Shown here: piece by piece, positions 1 through 6,616 of the stretch
Layout of the letters: each line of letters starts with the position of its first letter
Position numbering within the stretch: position 1 is the first letter of the stretch
Assembly: GCA_964546145.1 (NCBI GenBank)
Contig: CAZJIU010000064.1
Location: 1 to 12,792, forward strand
Reading direction: 5' to 3'
Length of the DNA stretch: 12,792 nt
Origin: CAZAKO01 sp964546145
GTDB lineage: Bacteria; Fidelibacterota; UBA2242
Notes under the pieces: generated by a model
What the model saw: the letters and a program-made list of their open reading frames with translations, nothing else
The model's database searches: none
Told to the model about the DNA's origin: nothing
Translations under genes and position numbers: made by a program

Positions 1-1275
1 CGAAAAAATGAATGGGATGAGGTTATCGATTACTTTGATAAGATTTATTATGTTCGCTGGGCGCAACCTGGGGATCCATTTTTTGTCAAATTGGGTGCCC
101 TGGACAATGTTACTCTTGGATATGGGATACTAATGAACGGATATTCCAATACCACAGAATATCCTCAAGTCCGCAAAGTTGGTGTTCATACCGGGATGCA
201 ATTTAAAAGACTTGGCTGGGAATTTTTTACCGCCAATGCAAAGGAGATTACCGGTCCCGGCTTGATGGCTGGTCGGGTGACTTTTCGCCCACTAGTTAAA
301 TTACCGTTAGTCTTTGGTGGAACAGTTGTAACTGATGTCTTTCCTTACAAAGGTTTACCGGATGCCGATGAAGATGACGTTGCCGATGCCCTCGATTTGT
401 ATCCCGATGCCGATGATAATGATGTGATTGATTCGTTGAGAATTGCATTTACCCCGGATCAGCGGGCATTTTTAAGAAAAAATGGCTTTAATGTGCCAAA
501 TGAATCCGTTATCCAGAATGGAATTACCAAATTATCCGATTACGATAGGCTTCTCAATGGTGCCGTTTCTGTGGATGTCGGAATGCCGGTGTTAAATAGC
601 AAATTATTCAATGTCGTAGTTTACGGACAGGCGGCGAGCTTCATTCCAGTTGAAGATTCAGCTCTGGTTTTAAGTGGCAATACTTATAATAGAGTTCCTT
701 TTACTCCGGGCTTTGGTTTTGCGGTACCGGGAGTTCGGGCTAATATGTTCAAGATATTAAACCTTACTCTTGAATACCGCTATGCGGGTAAAAATTTCTT
801 GTTTAATTTTTGGGATCGAGTCTATGATTATGAGCGAGTTCAAATTCGCGACAATCAGATTTACACCAAGCAGCAAATGCGCCTGATGCAGGATCAAATG
901 CAGGGAATATTCGGAGCATTTGATGTGAATGTGCTGAATTATGTCATTCTGGGGAGCTATTACCAGCATATGTTCTCTTCGGGAAATGAAATCAAGAGTT
1001 TTATGGCCTCCGTCTCTCTGCCGAAGGGTAAAATTCCCAAGTTAGCCAGCGCTACGGCTTTTTATCAGAGAAATAATGATGAAAATCCCTTCGACTTCGA
1101 GAATCCTTCCGAAAATACAATCCTTGGTTATAAAGTTGGATTTGAGTTAGGTGGCGGTGCGGTTATCTACTATGTGTTTCAGAGAACTTATCGAGACTTT
1201 GATGGTAATGGTAAAATTAATCCCAAAACCGAATCTGTTTCCTTGACCACCATCGAAACCGGTTTTAGCTTCTGA
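1..1275 (+). CDS. Outer-membrane beta-barrel protein, 5'-truncated, with Asp-rich calcium-type loop
   Basis: The reading frame is open from base 1 (RKNEWDEVIDYFDK...) to TGA at 1273-1275, followed at once by TAA, so the true start lies upstream of the window; the TTG at 91 is only an internal codon. The 424 visible residues show alternating polar/hydrophobic strands rich in Tyr, Phe and Gly (for example NVTLGYGILMNGY, ILNLTLEYRYAGKNF, VIYYVFQRTYRDF). The protein ends in ETGFSF; a C-terminal Phe is the usual recognition signal for BAM-assembled barrels. An acidic insert at bases 361-432 (DADEDD...DADDND...D) resembles thrombospondin type-3 or EF-hand calcium loops, and a second DFDGNGKIN loop lies at 1195-1221 near the C-terminus. 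I infer a surface-exposed, calcium-stabilised barrel. The substrate and exact family are not recognised, and the signal peptide is outside the window. The gene is followed by its own terminator, so it ends a transcription unit. Confidence 0.7.
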   Translation, partial: RKNEWDEVIDYFDKIYYVRWAQPGDPFFVKLGALDNVTLGYGILMNGYSNTTEYPQVRKVGVHTGMQFKRLGWEFFTANAKEITGPGLMAGRVTFRPLVKLPLVFGGTVVTDVFPYKGLPDADEDDVADALDLYPDADDNDVIDSLRIAFTPDQRAFLRKNGFNVPNESVIQNGITKLSDYDRLLNGAVSVDVGMPVLNSKLFNVVVYGQAASFIPVEDSALVLSGNTYNRVPFTPGFGFAVPGVRANMFKILNLTLEYRYAGKNFLFNFWDRVYDYERVQIRDNQIYTKQQMRLMQDQMQGIFGAFDVNVLNYVILGSYYQHMFSSGNEIKSFMASVSLPKGKIPKLASATAFYQRNNDENPFDFENPSENTILGYKVGFELGGGAVIYYVFQRTYRDFDGNGKINPKTESVSLTTIETGFSF

Positions 1276-1318
1276 TAATCAAGGTGAATCGAAATCCTGT
1301 TACTATTTAAAAATGATC

Positions 1319-1347
1319 AAAGCCCCGTCAAAAAAGCGGGGCTTTTT
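1319..1347 (+). terminator. Rho-independent terminator after the barrel gene
   Basis: A perfect 9-bp stem, AAAGCCCCG (1319-1327) with CGGGGCTTT (1337-1345), encloses a 9-nt loop and runs into TTTTT (1343-1347). It lies about 45 nt after the barrel stop codon. An ATG at 1313 would place this stem inside the next coding region. That argues for the downstream ATG at 1352 as the real start of the next gene. Confidence 0.88.
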
Positions 1348-1351
1348 AACT

Positions 1352-2191
1352 ATGGATAAATTAATCCAACTTGTTCTGATTTTATTACTTACGTGTACTT
1401 GCCTAGTTGGTGATGAAATAATTGTCATGAGTGATCGGATCGGTGCCGAAATTGATCCAATTGAAAATGAATATTATGAAGTGTTTCCCGATGTTAAAAA
1501 TTTTATCAGCGCCCAATTTTACGTTTTGCCAAATGATAGTGTTATGGCCGTTATCCAATATCGGGAGAAGGAAGCTATTCAGACTCAAAAAATATATTTT
1601 AGCCAGTTTCAGGTTTACCTCATGGGACAGCGAATATTTCTCATCACTCCACCATCTGCCGAGGAATTGGAAAAACTGAAAAACAAGTATCAACCACTAT
1701 TTGCCGAGAAGTGCTTGACAGAAGTGCCAATAAATTCTTACTGTATCATCAAACTAAAGGATAAGACAATCAAATGCGGCTATTTTCATCAATCTAACCG
1801 GGATTTTGTTCGGCTTCGTTCAGCTGAAAATCAGTTCTGTGATATTGCTATTGGGGAGATGCTAAGAATGAAATATTACGACAGTCAGGAAGAGCAGCAA
1901 TTTTTGTTTTGGTCAACGGTTGTCGGTATGTCAGCGATAGGGATGACCGGGGGAATAGCAGTAAATTATCTGTTTGCGCCAGCCACTAACACATTGATGT
2001 ATCCTTTGATGTATCCTTCTTTGGGATTTATAGCAGGGGTAGGAGTTGGATATAAACTTGCGCCAATGGTAGTTGATTGGTTACGTCCTAAAACAATTAT
2101 AGAATTTCGTAAAAGCAAAATAAAAAGGCTTGACTTCATTGGCCGTTTGACCTATACTTTTAAAAAATGGAGAGGAAAATATGGTAGATAA
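1352..2191 (+). CDS. Exported/membrane protein of unknown function with C-terminal hydrophobic Gly-rich pair
   Basis: The product has 279 residues. I chose ATG 1352 over the in-frame ATG at 1313 because the earlier start would translate through the terminator hairpin, and because 1352 puts a signal peptide at the very N-terminus (MDKLIQLVLILLLTC, then TCLVGDE). A Cys-Thr-Cys at the end of the hydrophobic core does not match a good lipobox, so signal peptidase I cleavage is more likely than lipidation. A beta-rich middle follows, with a segment of the type 'K-D-K-T-I-K-C-G ... FVRLRS ... IAIGEMLRMKYYD' (around residues 130-175). Two hydrophobic Gly-rich stretches at about residues 184-206 and 216-245 may be membrane hairpins, and the tail is basic (KKWRGKYGR). 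No clear ribosome binding site is visible; GCGGGG of the terminator is the nearest purine run. The gene overlaps the next one by 11 nt. I do not recognise the family. Confidence 0.68.
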   Translation: MDKLIQLVLILLLTCTCLVGDEIIVMSDRIGAEIDPIENEYYEVFPDVKNFISAQFYVLPNDSVMAVIQYREKEAIQTQKIYFSQFQVYLMGQRIFLITPPSAEELEKLKNKYQPLFAEKCLTEVPINSYCIIKLKDKTIKCGYFHQSNRDFVRLRSAENQFCDIAIGEMLRMKYYDSQEEQQFLFWSTVVGMSAIGMTGGIAVNYLFAPATNTLMYPLMYPSLGFIAGVGVGYKLAPMVVDWLRPKTIIEFRKSKIKRLDFIGRLTYTFKKWRGKYGR

Positions 2192-2660
2192 TCCGCGAAG
2201 GAGCCGATTAAACCGAATGAGAGGTGGTACACCTGCCGAACCGGTTGAGGAGAAAAAAGTTGTTGAAATTGACTTCAGTAAATCTGACCAGCGTACCGAA
2301 TACATCAAAACAAAGCTGGATGATATTCTCGATAAAATTGGCCAGAGCTACGGTAAAAAAATGACTGATGAATTAATAAAGCGACTTGATCAGACTATCG
2401 CTGAATTTCACACTGAGGTAATTCAGGTTCTTACAAAACTGGAAGGCCTTGAAGAAGGACGCAAGAAAACTGCCGTTGCCACTCAGCAACCAAAGGAGGA
2501 AGAAGTTCCCGAAGAAGAGACAGACGAAGCGACCGAGATGAGTGAATTTGAAAAGCGTCTGGAGCGAATGGAAAAAGAGAAAAAACAGAAAGATAAGGTT
2601 TCGAAAACCGAAGAGGAAGTTGAAAAGCCGAAAAAGAAGGGCTTATTTCGTCGGAAATAA
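2181..2660 (+). CDS. Small charged coiled-coil protein of unknown function
   Basis: The product has 159 residues. ATG 2181 is preceded by AGAGGA (2171-2176) at a good distance, and the gene overlaps the upstream stop codon, which suggests translational coupling. The N-terminus is Arg-rich (NPRRSRLNRMRGG). A helical middle (about residues 30-95, KTKLDDILDKIGQSYGKKM... to LTKLEGLEEGR) looks able to form a coiled coil. The C-terminal third is almost entirely Glu and Lys (residues 108-150) and ends in the basic motif GLFRRK. There is no signal peptide or membrane segment, so it is probably cytoplasmic, perhaps a partner of the membrane protein encoded just before it. The stop codon sits in a 7-bp AT-rich hairpin (TTATTTC 2643-2649 with GAAATAA 2654-2660) that lacks a T tract and is not a convincing terminator. 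The biased composition makes homology searches unreliable. No known family is recognised. Confidence 0.62.
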   Translation: MVDNPRRSRLNRMRGGTPAEPVEEKKVVEIDFSKSDQRTEYIKTKLDDILDKIGQSYGKKMTDELIKRLDQTIAEFHTEVIQVLTKLEGLEEGRKKTAVATQQPKEEEVPEEETDEATEMSEFEKRLERMEKEKKQKDKVSKTEEEVEKPKKKGLFRRK

Positions 2661-2839
2661 TCTATCTGGACGATCTAAAAAGATATAAAATGACGAAGCT
2701 AATTTACCTTTTGAAACGAGGTATGATTTTTATAACTTTATTACCAGCTATTTGATAATATGGCTGTTGCTCGGTTGCGAGATTGTCCCGATCTGCCGGG
2801 AAGGTCAACGCTGGGAAACGATGCCGGTTTGGAAATTGA

Positions 2840-2919
2840 GGGGCTGTAGCTCAATTGGGAGAGCGTCCCGATTTGTCGGAAAGGTCACTACTGAGAAGAC
2901 ATGGCTGTTTGATAATTGA
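2840..2919 (+). pseudogene. tRNA-Ala-like remnant, unit 2
   Basis: This 80-bp unit keeps the tRNA-Ala acceptor 5' strand and D arm with one change (CTCAATTGG for CTCAGTTGG). The anticodon-arm position holds TCCCGATTTGTCGGAA, a copy of the palindrome with one mismatch. There is no T-loop TTCGATT and no CAGCTCC acceptor strand, so it cannot fold as a complete tRNA. Confidence 0.7.
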
Positions 2920-3000
2920 GGGGCTGTAGCTCAGTTGGGAGAGCGTCCCGATTTGTCGGGAAGGTCACCACTGAGGGAACGATAACTGTTTGGAAATTGA
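2920..3000 (+). pseudogene. tRNA-Ala-like remnant, unit 3
   Basis: This 81-bp unit has the first 26 nt identical to the intact tRNA-Ala. The anticodon arm is replaced by a perfect 6-bp hairpin (2946-2951 with 2956-2961, loop TTTG). Read as a tRNA arm this would be a 5-bp stem with a 6-nt loop, one base short. An alternative longer-range pairing is possible between CTCAGT (2930-2935) plus GG (2937-2938) and CC (2968-2969) plus ACTGAG (2970-2975). That would make a self-contained two-part stem-loop rather than a tRNA cloverleaf. Confidence 0.7.
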
Positions 3001-3073
3001 GGGGCTGTAGCTCAGTTGGGAGAGCGCGGCGTTCGCAACGCCGAGGTCGTGGGTTCGATTCCCATCAGCTCCA
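3001..3073 (+). tRNA. tRNA-Ala, anticodon CGC
   Basis: A full cloverleaf can be drawn. The acceptor stem is GGGGCTG (3001-3007) with CAGCTCC (3066-3072), and the discriminator is A3073. The D stem is GCTC/GAGC. The anticodon stem CGGCG/CGCCG carries loop TTCGCAA, giving anticodon CGC, which reads GCG (Ala). The variable loop is AGGTC and the T arm is GTGGG-TTCGATT-CCCAT. The acceptor has the G3:U70 wobble pair that defines alanine identity. CCA is not encoded (CTG follows the discriminator), so the tail must be added by a nucleotidyltransferase. The SRP RNA gene starts 24 nt downstream and is probably co-transcribed. Confidence 0.97.
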
Positions 3074-3097
3074 CTGGTTTTTGAAATTATTTTGAAT

Positions 3098-3367
3098 GGC
3101 TATGCTACACGGGGAACTAGCGGTGCCCTGTAACCTGCAAACCGCTCCAGCAGGGTGGATGCCAGGCAGAGGATCAGGTTCTATTTACTGCAGGTTGATA
3201 TGTGGCGATGATACTTTCCGTTTGACGCAATAAAAAACTGACAAACCCCGTCAGGCCTGGAAGGGAGCAGCGGTAGTCAATTCTTTTATGTGCCGCCAAA
3301 CTTCAGAAAGCGAGTCAACAGTCAAAATGGAGTAGGTATCAACAGATTCAATGCCTGGTGCATAGCC
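3098..3367 (+). ncRNA. ffs: Signal recognition particle RNA, large type with Alu domain
   Basis: This is the RNA scaffold of the SRP, which with Ffh targets nascent membrane and secreted proteins. The ends pair as GGCTATGC (3098-3105) with GCATAGCC (3360-3367), which is helix 1. The helix 5 base pairs GCCAGGCA (3161-3168) with TGCCTGGT (3352-3359). The Alu domain lies at about 3106-3158 and contains TGTAA, the UGUNR-type loop. The S domain holds the most conserved element, GTCAGGCCTGGAAGGGAGCA at 3250-3269, with the GGAA tetraloop (3259-3262) of helix 8. At 270 nt it matches the large Bacillus-type RNA (about 270 nt) rather than the about 114-nt 4.5S RNA of E. coli. Ends are set from pairing and may be off by a few bases. 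The 3' end lies only 11 nt before the dnaX start. Confidence 0.93.
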
Positions 3368-3378
3368 AGTTTATACTT

Positions 3379-5034
3379 ATGAGTTACCAAGTAATATCAC
3401 GCAAATATAGACCCCAAAGATTTGACGAAGTCATTGGTCAGTCACATGTTTCTTTAACCCTGCAGAATGCGATTAAAACCAATCGGATTTCGCACGCTTA
3501 TCTGTTTACCGGATCGCGAGGTATTGGCAAAACTTCAACTGCCCGGATTCTCGCTAAGAGTTTAAATTGCCTTAATCCCCACGAAGTTGATCCCTGCAAT
3601 ACTTGCCAAAATTGTATCGAAATAACCGCCGGACGGAGTATGGATGTCCTGGAAATTGACGGAGCTTCGAATCGGGGCATAGACCAGATTCGCGACTTAC
3701 GGGAAAATGTCAAATATCCACCGGCTAACTCGCGCTATCGGATTTTTATTATTGATGAAGTCCATATGTTAACCAAGGAGGCATTTAATGCCTTGCTTAA
3801 AACCCTTGAAGAACCTCCGCCGCATGTGGTATTCATTTTCGCTACGACCGAACCATTGAAAATTCCAGCGACCATTCTCTCACGCTGCCAGCGTTATGAT
3901 TTTCATCGCATTCCGCTTACCGAGATCACCAGGCATCTGGCCATGATTGCCCAGAAAGAGGGGGTCACCATTGCCGATGATATTCTTTTACTGATTGCTA
4001 AAAAAGCGGAAGGCGCCATGCGGGATGCCGAGAGCCTTCTGGATCAGTTGATTGCCTTTTCCGGGAAAGCGGTAAAACTCGAAGATGCCCAGAAAATCCT
4101 GAGTCTAATTGATTTTGAATTATATATTTCACTTGGGAATGAAATTTTAAATAATAATAAATCCATGCTGCTCCAACTGGCAAGCAAGATCATTGATGAA
4201 GGAATTAACCTGGCTGAATTTTTGAGCGGTTTAGCCGAACATTTCCGGAATGTTCTAATTACCAACGCTACCGGCTCGGCCGATATGCTGGATTTACCCA
4301 ATAATATTAAAGAGCGTTATATTGAAGAAGGGAAACGCTGGCAAATCGGGGATTTGTTACGCTTGGTCAAGATGATCTCACAAGCCCAGGTAGAAATAAA
4401 AACAGCTCTGAATCAGCGTTTACTTTTGGAATTTACCCTATTAAGAATGGGTGGTATGAGCCAAACCATAACTGTAGAGAAGATACTCGATTCTCTCAGT
4501 CGAGGCGGACCTGATTCCAAATATCAACAACAATCATATATGGTGCAAGAAAACCTGGATCTATTTCAACAACCAAAAGTGCCAGAGCCTCAACCAGTTC
4601 AAATTAAAAAGAATGAAGCAGAGGTAGAGCCTGTCGAGATTTCCCAGGAGTCGACTCCGCAAGAATCCCCAAAAGCTGAAGTTTTATCGGATAATCAATC
4701 TGACAACCTGCAGGACAAATGGGAGATGGTCATCCAGAAAGTTGCGGACACCAGCCCTTCGTTAGCATCTTTTCTTAAAGATAGCAAACCAGGTGTAATC
4801 AAGCAGAATATGCTGGAAATTTTGTTTCGAAACAGTGCCGTATCCCATTTGGGTACGATTAAAGCCCGCGCCAATATTATCGAAGCAGCCATTCAGGAGA
4901 TAACTGGTAAACCATTTAATGTTAGATGTGTCGAGGAAAAATCTGATCAATTAGAATTGCAAAAGAAAGGCGTTTTTGACACAATGTCGCAGAAGATTAA
5001 GGATATGTTCGATGGTGAGATAATTCCAACATAA
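3379..5034 (+). CDS. dnaX: DNA polymerase III subunit gamma/tau (clamp loader ATPase)
   Basis: DnaX is the AAA+ ATPase of the clamp loader that places the beta sliding clamp on DNA during replication. The product has 551 residues. Start ATG 3379 gives the family N-terminus MSYQVISRKYRPQRFDEVIGQ; a GTG at 3358 in the same frame would begin inside the SRP RNA. Visible elements are Walker A GSRGIGKTS (residues 45-53), zinc-binding Cys 64, 73, 76 and 79, Walker B IFIIDEVH with Asp-Glu 126-127, and the SRC arginine-finger motif at 168-170. A lid and collar region follow. Residues about 390-445 are a Pro/Glu/Gln-rich linker, and the last 100 residues form a variable C-terminal domain. I found no well-placed A-AAA-AAG slippery site, so a frameshifted gamma form is not supported. 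No Shine-Dalgarno sequence is evident before 3379. The SRP RNA-dnaX-ybaB-recR order is conserved in many bacteria. Confidence 0.96.
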   Translation: MSYQVISRKYRPQRFDEVIGQSHVSLTLQNAIKTNRISHAYLFTGSRGIGKTSTARILAKSLNCLNPHEVDPCNTCQNCIEITAGRSMDVLEIDGASNRGIDQIRDLRENVKYPPANSRYRIFIIDEVHMLTKEAFNALLKTLEEPPPHVVFIFATTEPLKIPATILSRCQRYDFHRIPLTEITRHLAMIAQKEGVTIADDILLLIAKKAEGAMRDAESLLDQLIAFSGKAVKLEDAQKILSLIDFELYISLGNEILNNNKSMLLQLASKIIDEGINLAEFLSGLAEHFRNVLITNATGSADMLDLPNNIKERYIEEGKRWQIGDLLRLVKMISQAQVEIKTALNQRLLLEFTLLRMGGMSQTITVEKILDSLSRGGPDSKYQQQSYMVQENLDLFQQPKVPEPQPVQIKKNEAEVEPVEISQESTPQESPKAEVLSDNQSDNLQDKWEMVIQKVADTSPSLASFLKDSKPGVIKQNMLEILFRNSAVSHLGTIKARANIIEAAIQEITGKPFNVRCVEEKSDQLELQKKGVFDTMSQKIKDMFDGEIIPT

Positions 5035-5043
5035 GGAGTAATG

Positions 5044-5382
5044 ATGATACCCAAAGGCGGTCTGGATAATTTCATGAAGCAATTTGGCAAACTGCAGCAG
5101 CAGATGGAGGAGGCTCAGCGAGAACTAGCAGATATGACCGTTACTGGGTCTGCCGGTGGCGGGATGGTTAATGTAGTTGCCAGTGGTAAACAGGAGATAA
5201 TCTCGATAAAAATTGATCCGGAAATACTTTCGGATGATATTGAAATGGTGGAAGATATGATCGTAGCTGCGACAAATCAAGCGCTGACGAAATCCCAGGA
5301 GTTAAGCCAGCAGAAAATGGCGAGTCTCTCCGGCGGGCTATTATCTAATCTTCCTGGTGGCTTAAAAATACCCGGCTTATGA
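5044..5382 (+). CDS. ybaB: Nucleoid-associated protein, YbaB/EbfC family
   Basis: This is a small DNA-binding protein of about 112 residues that works as a dimer with a tweezer-like shape. It is widely encoded between dnaX and recR and is thought to bind the nucleoid. The N-terminal helix (GGLDNFMKQFGKLQQQMEEA) and the following 'GSAGGGMVNVVASGKQEIISIKID' strand region with 'MVEDMIVAATNQAL' helix are typical of the family. Two adjacent ATG codons exist at 5041 and 5044. AAGGAG (5033-5038) overlaps the dnaX stop; it leaves 5 nt to ATG 5044 but only 2 nt to ATG 5041, so I prefer 5044. The stop TGA overlaps the recR start as ATGA, indicating translational coupling. Confidence 0.93.
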   Translation: MIPKGGLDNFMKQFGKLQQQMEEAQRELADMTVTGSAGGGMVNVVASGKQEIISIKIDPEILSDDIEMVEDMIVAATNQALTKSQELSQQKMASLSGGLLSNLPGGLKIPGL

Positions 5383-5972
5383 GTACCCTGCCTAGTTCAC
5401 TTCAAAACCTGATTGAGCAGCTGTCCCGTTTCCCGGGAGTTGGCAAAAAGTCGGCGCAGCGGATGGCTTTCTTTCTTTTAAAAAACCCCCGTGAAGATGT
5501 AATTGCTCTGGCAAAAGCGATAATTGACATCAAAGATCGCATTACCGAATGCAGTCAGTGTCATAATATTGCCGAAAATGATCCCTGCGCCATCTGTACC
5601 GATATGAAGCGCGATCGAACCACTTTGTGTATCGTCCAGGAGGCAATGGATGTATTAGTAATCGAAAAAATTGGTTACTACCGCGGTTTATATCATGTGT
5701 TGGGTGGTGTACTTTCGCCATTGAATGGCATTGGTCCGGACGACCTGAATATTGACAGTTTGATGCCCCGGCTTGAGGGCGTAAAAGAGGTTATTTTAGC
5801 CGTTAATCCTACTCGTGATGGCGAAACGACCGCCCTTTATCTCTCGAAAATTCTTAAGGTAAAAGGAGTAAACGTTACTCGGATTGCCCAGGGACTACCC
5901 ATTGGCATCGAACTTGAGTTTGCCGACGAGCTGACTTTAACTCGTGCGATTGAGGGCCGGACCAAATTGTAA
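5379..5972 (+). CDS. recR: Recombination mediator protein RecR
   Basis: RecR acts with RecF/RecO to load RecA on gapped single-stranded DNA. The 197 residues match the usual length (about 200). The N-terminal helix-hairpin-helix is seen in FPGVGKKSAQRMAFFLL. The C4 zinc finger has Cys 58, 61, 70 and 73. A Toprim domain follows, with CIVQEAMDVLVIEK, the YHVLGGVLSPLNGIGPDDL segment and ILAVNPTRDGETTALYL. The C-terminus has the conserved ARG-IAQGLPIGIELEFADELTLTRAIEGR-like ending (here TRIAQGLPIG then ELEFADELTL). It overlaps ybaB by 4 nt and pgsA by 1 nt (TAATG), so it sits in a tightly coupled operon. Confidence 0.96.
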   Translation: MSTLPSSLQNLIEQLSRFPGVGKKSAQRMAFFLLKNPREDVIALAKAIIDIKDRITECSQCHNIAENDPCAICTDMKRDRTTLCIVQEAMDVLVIEKIGYYRGLYHVLGGVLSPLNGIGPDDLNIDSLMPRLEGVKEVILAVNPTRDGETTALYLSKILKVKGVNVTRIAQGLPIGIELEFADELTLTRAIEGRTKL

Positions 5973-6580
5973 TGAGAAAAATTGTAACTAAAGCCAATTT
6001 TATCACATTTTCAAGAATACTGCTAACGCCCCTGTTCTTGTATTTCTTGTTTAATCGTTATCAGTATTTTGAAATATTTGCTCTAATTATTTTCATTATT
6101 GCCTCAACGACCGATGCCTATGATGGTTATATTGCCCGAAAATATCGGGAAGTAACTAATTTGGGCAAGTTTCTCGATCCATTGGCTGATAAGATCCTGA
6201 TGTCGGCTGCCTTTATCTCTTTTGTCGTAATGGGGCTAATTCCATTATGGATGGTTATCTTAGTCATCCTGCGGGATTTTATTGTTATGGGTATCCGGAT
6301 TCTAATGTCATCAAACGATTCGACTATGGTGACCCGTTCGTCTGCTAAAGCCAAGACCGGGGTTCAGATTGGAGTCGTTTGTTTTATTTTGGTTTATATC
6401 ATTACCCAACGTTGGAAGATTTTTCTGGGCATTTCGGAATATGTCAAAATTCTCGAAGAATATCCAATAATTTATACCCTGATGCTCTTTGTCACGATTT
6501 TTACGGTTTGGACTGGCGTCGAATATATTATCGTTAATCGTAAGGTTATTAAAAATATTTTAAGCCAGTTGTTTAGTTAG
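5972..6580 (+). CDS. pgsA: CDP-diacylglycerol-glycerol-3-phosphate 3-phosphatidyltransferase
   Basis: PgsA joins CDP-diacylglycerol and glycerol-3-phosphate to make phosphatidylglycerol phosphate at the inner membrane. The 202-residue protein carries the full CDP-alcohol phosphatidyltransferase signature D-x2-D-G-x2-A-R-x8-G-x3-D-x3-D at residues 48-73 (Asp 48, 51, 69 and 73). Several hydrophobic membrane segments are present: residues about 10-45, 80-110, 130-155 and 168-190. The N-terminus ITKANFITFSRILLTPLF-like (here KIVTKANFITFSRILLTPL) is typical of PgsA rather than of phosphatidylserine or cardiolipin relatives. The start ATG overlaps the recR stop by one base. The next gene but for a short spacer is pgpA, encoding the next step of the pathway. 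Confidence 0.93.
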   Translation: MRKIVTKANFITFSRILLTPLFLYFLFNRYQYFEIFALIIFIIASTTDAYDGYIARKYREVTNLGKFLDPLADKILMSAAFISFVVMGLIPLWMVILVILRDFIVMGIRILMSSNDSTMVTRSSAKAKTGVQIGVVCFILVYIITQRWKIFLGISEYVKILEEYPIIYTLMLFVTIFTVWTGVEYIIVNRKVIKNILSQLFS

Positions 6581-6616
6581 CAAGTATTACCGTATTTAAA
6601 TATTCATCTTCTTTTT

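Larger units (their letters stand above)
2760..3000 (+). repeat. Three tandem 80-81 bp degenerate tRNA-Ala-derived units
   Basis: Three head-to-tail units lie at 2760-2839, 2840-2919 and 2920-3000, directly before and in register with the intact tRNA-Ala at 3001. The first 26 nt of each unit correspond to the tRNA acceptor 5' strand and D arm, with 7, 1 and 0 mismatches from the outermost unit inwards. Next comes a palindrome, TCCCGATTTGTCGGGA in the third unit, in place of the anticodon arm, followed by the tRNA-like AGGTC variable segment. The T arm and 3' acceptor strand are missing. Each unit ends in a tail such as TGTTTGGAAATTGA, which resembles the sequence after the real tRNA (CTGGTTTTTGAAATT). 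The original repeat unit was therefore probably a whole tRNA gene plus a short spacer. The outermost unit has diverged most. Confidence 0.85.

Noticed and set aside
1313..1351. ATG 1313 as the start of the exported-protein gene
   Set aside because: It would place the intrinsic terminator (1319-1347) inside the coding region and bury the signal peptide behind 13 basic residues.
2711..2736. Promoter TTGAAA ... TATAAC before the RNA genes
   Set aside because: The spacing is 14 nt, too short for a normal sigma-70-type promoter, and AT-rich matches are common here.
2840..3000. Additional functional tRNA-Ala genes or a T-box leader
   Set aside because: The units lack the T arm, 3' acceptor strand and a 7-nt anticodon loop, and no T-box consensus is present.
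2760..3000. CRISPR array
   Set aside because: Whole 80-bp units are repeated without unique spacers, and the repeat is clearly tRNA-derived.
3358..3378. GTG 3358 as the dnaX start
   Set aside because: It lies within the SRP RNA helix 1/helix 5 closing strand; ATG 3379 gives the conserved DnaX N-terminus.
3990..4020. A-run in dnaX (GCT AAA AAA GCG) as a programmed frameshift site
   Set aside because: The phase is not X-XXY-YYZ and the site is near residue 212, inside the conserved ATPase part, far from the usual gamma/tau frameshift position.
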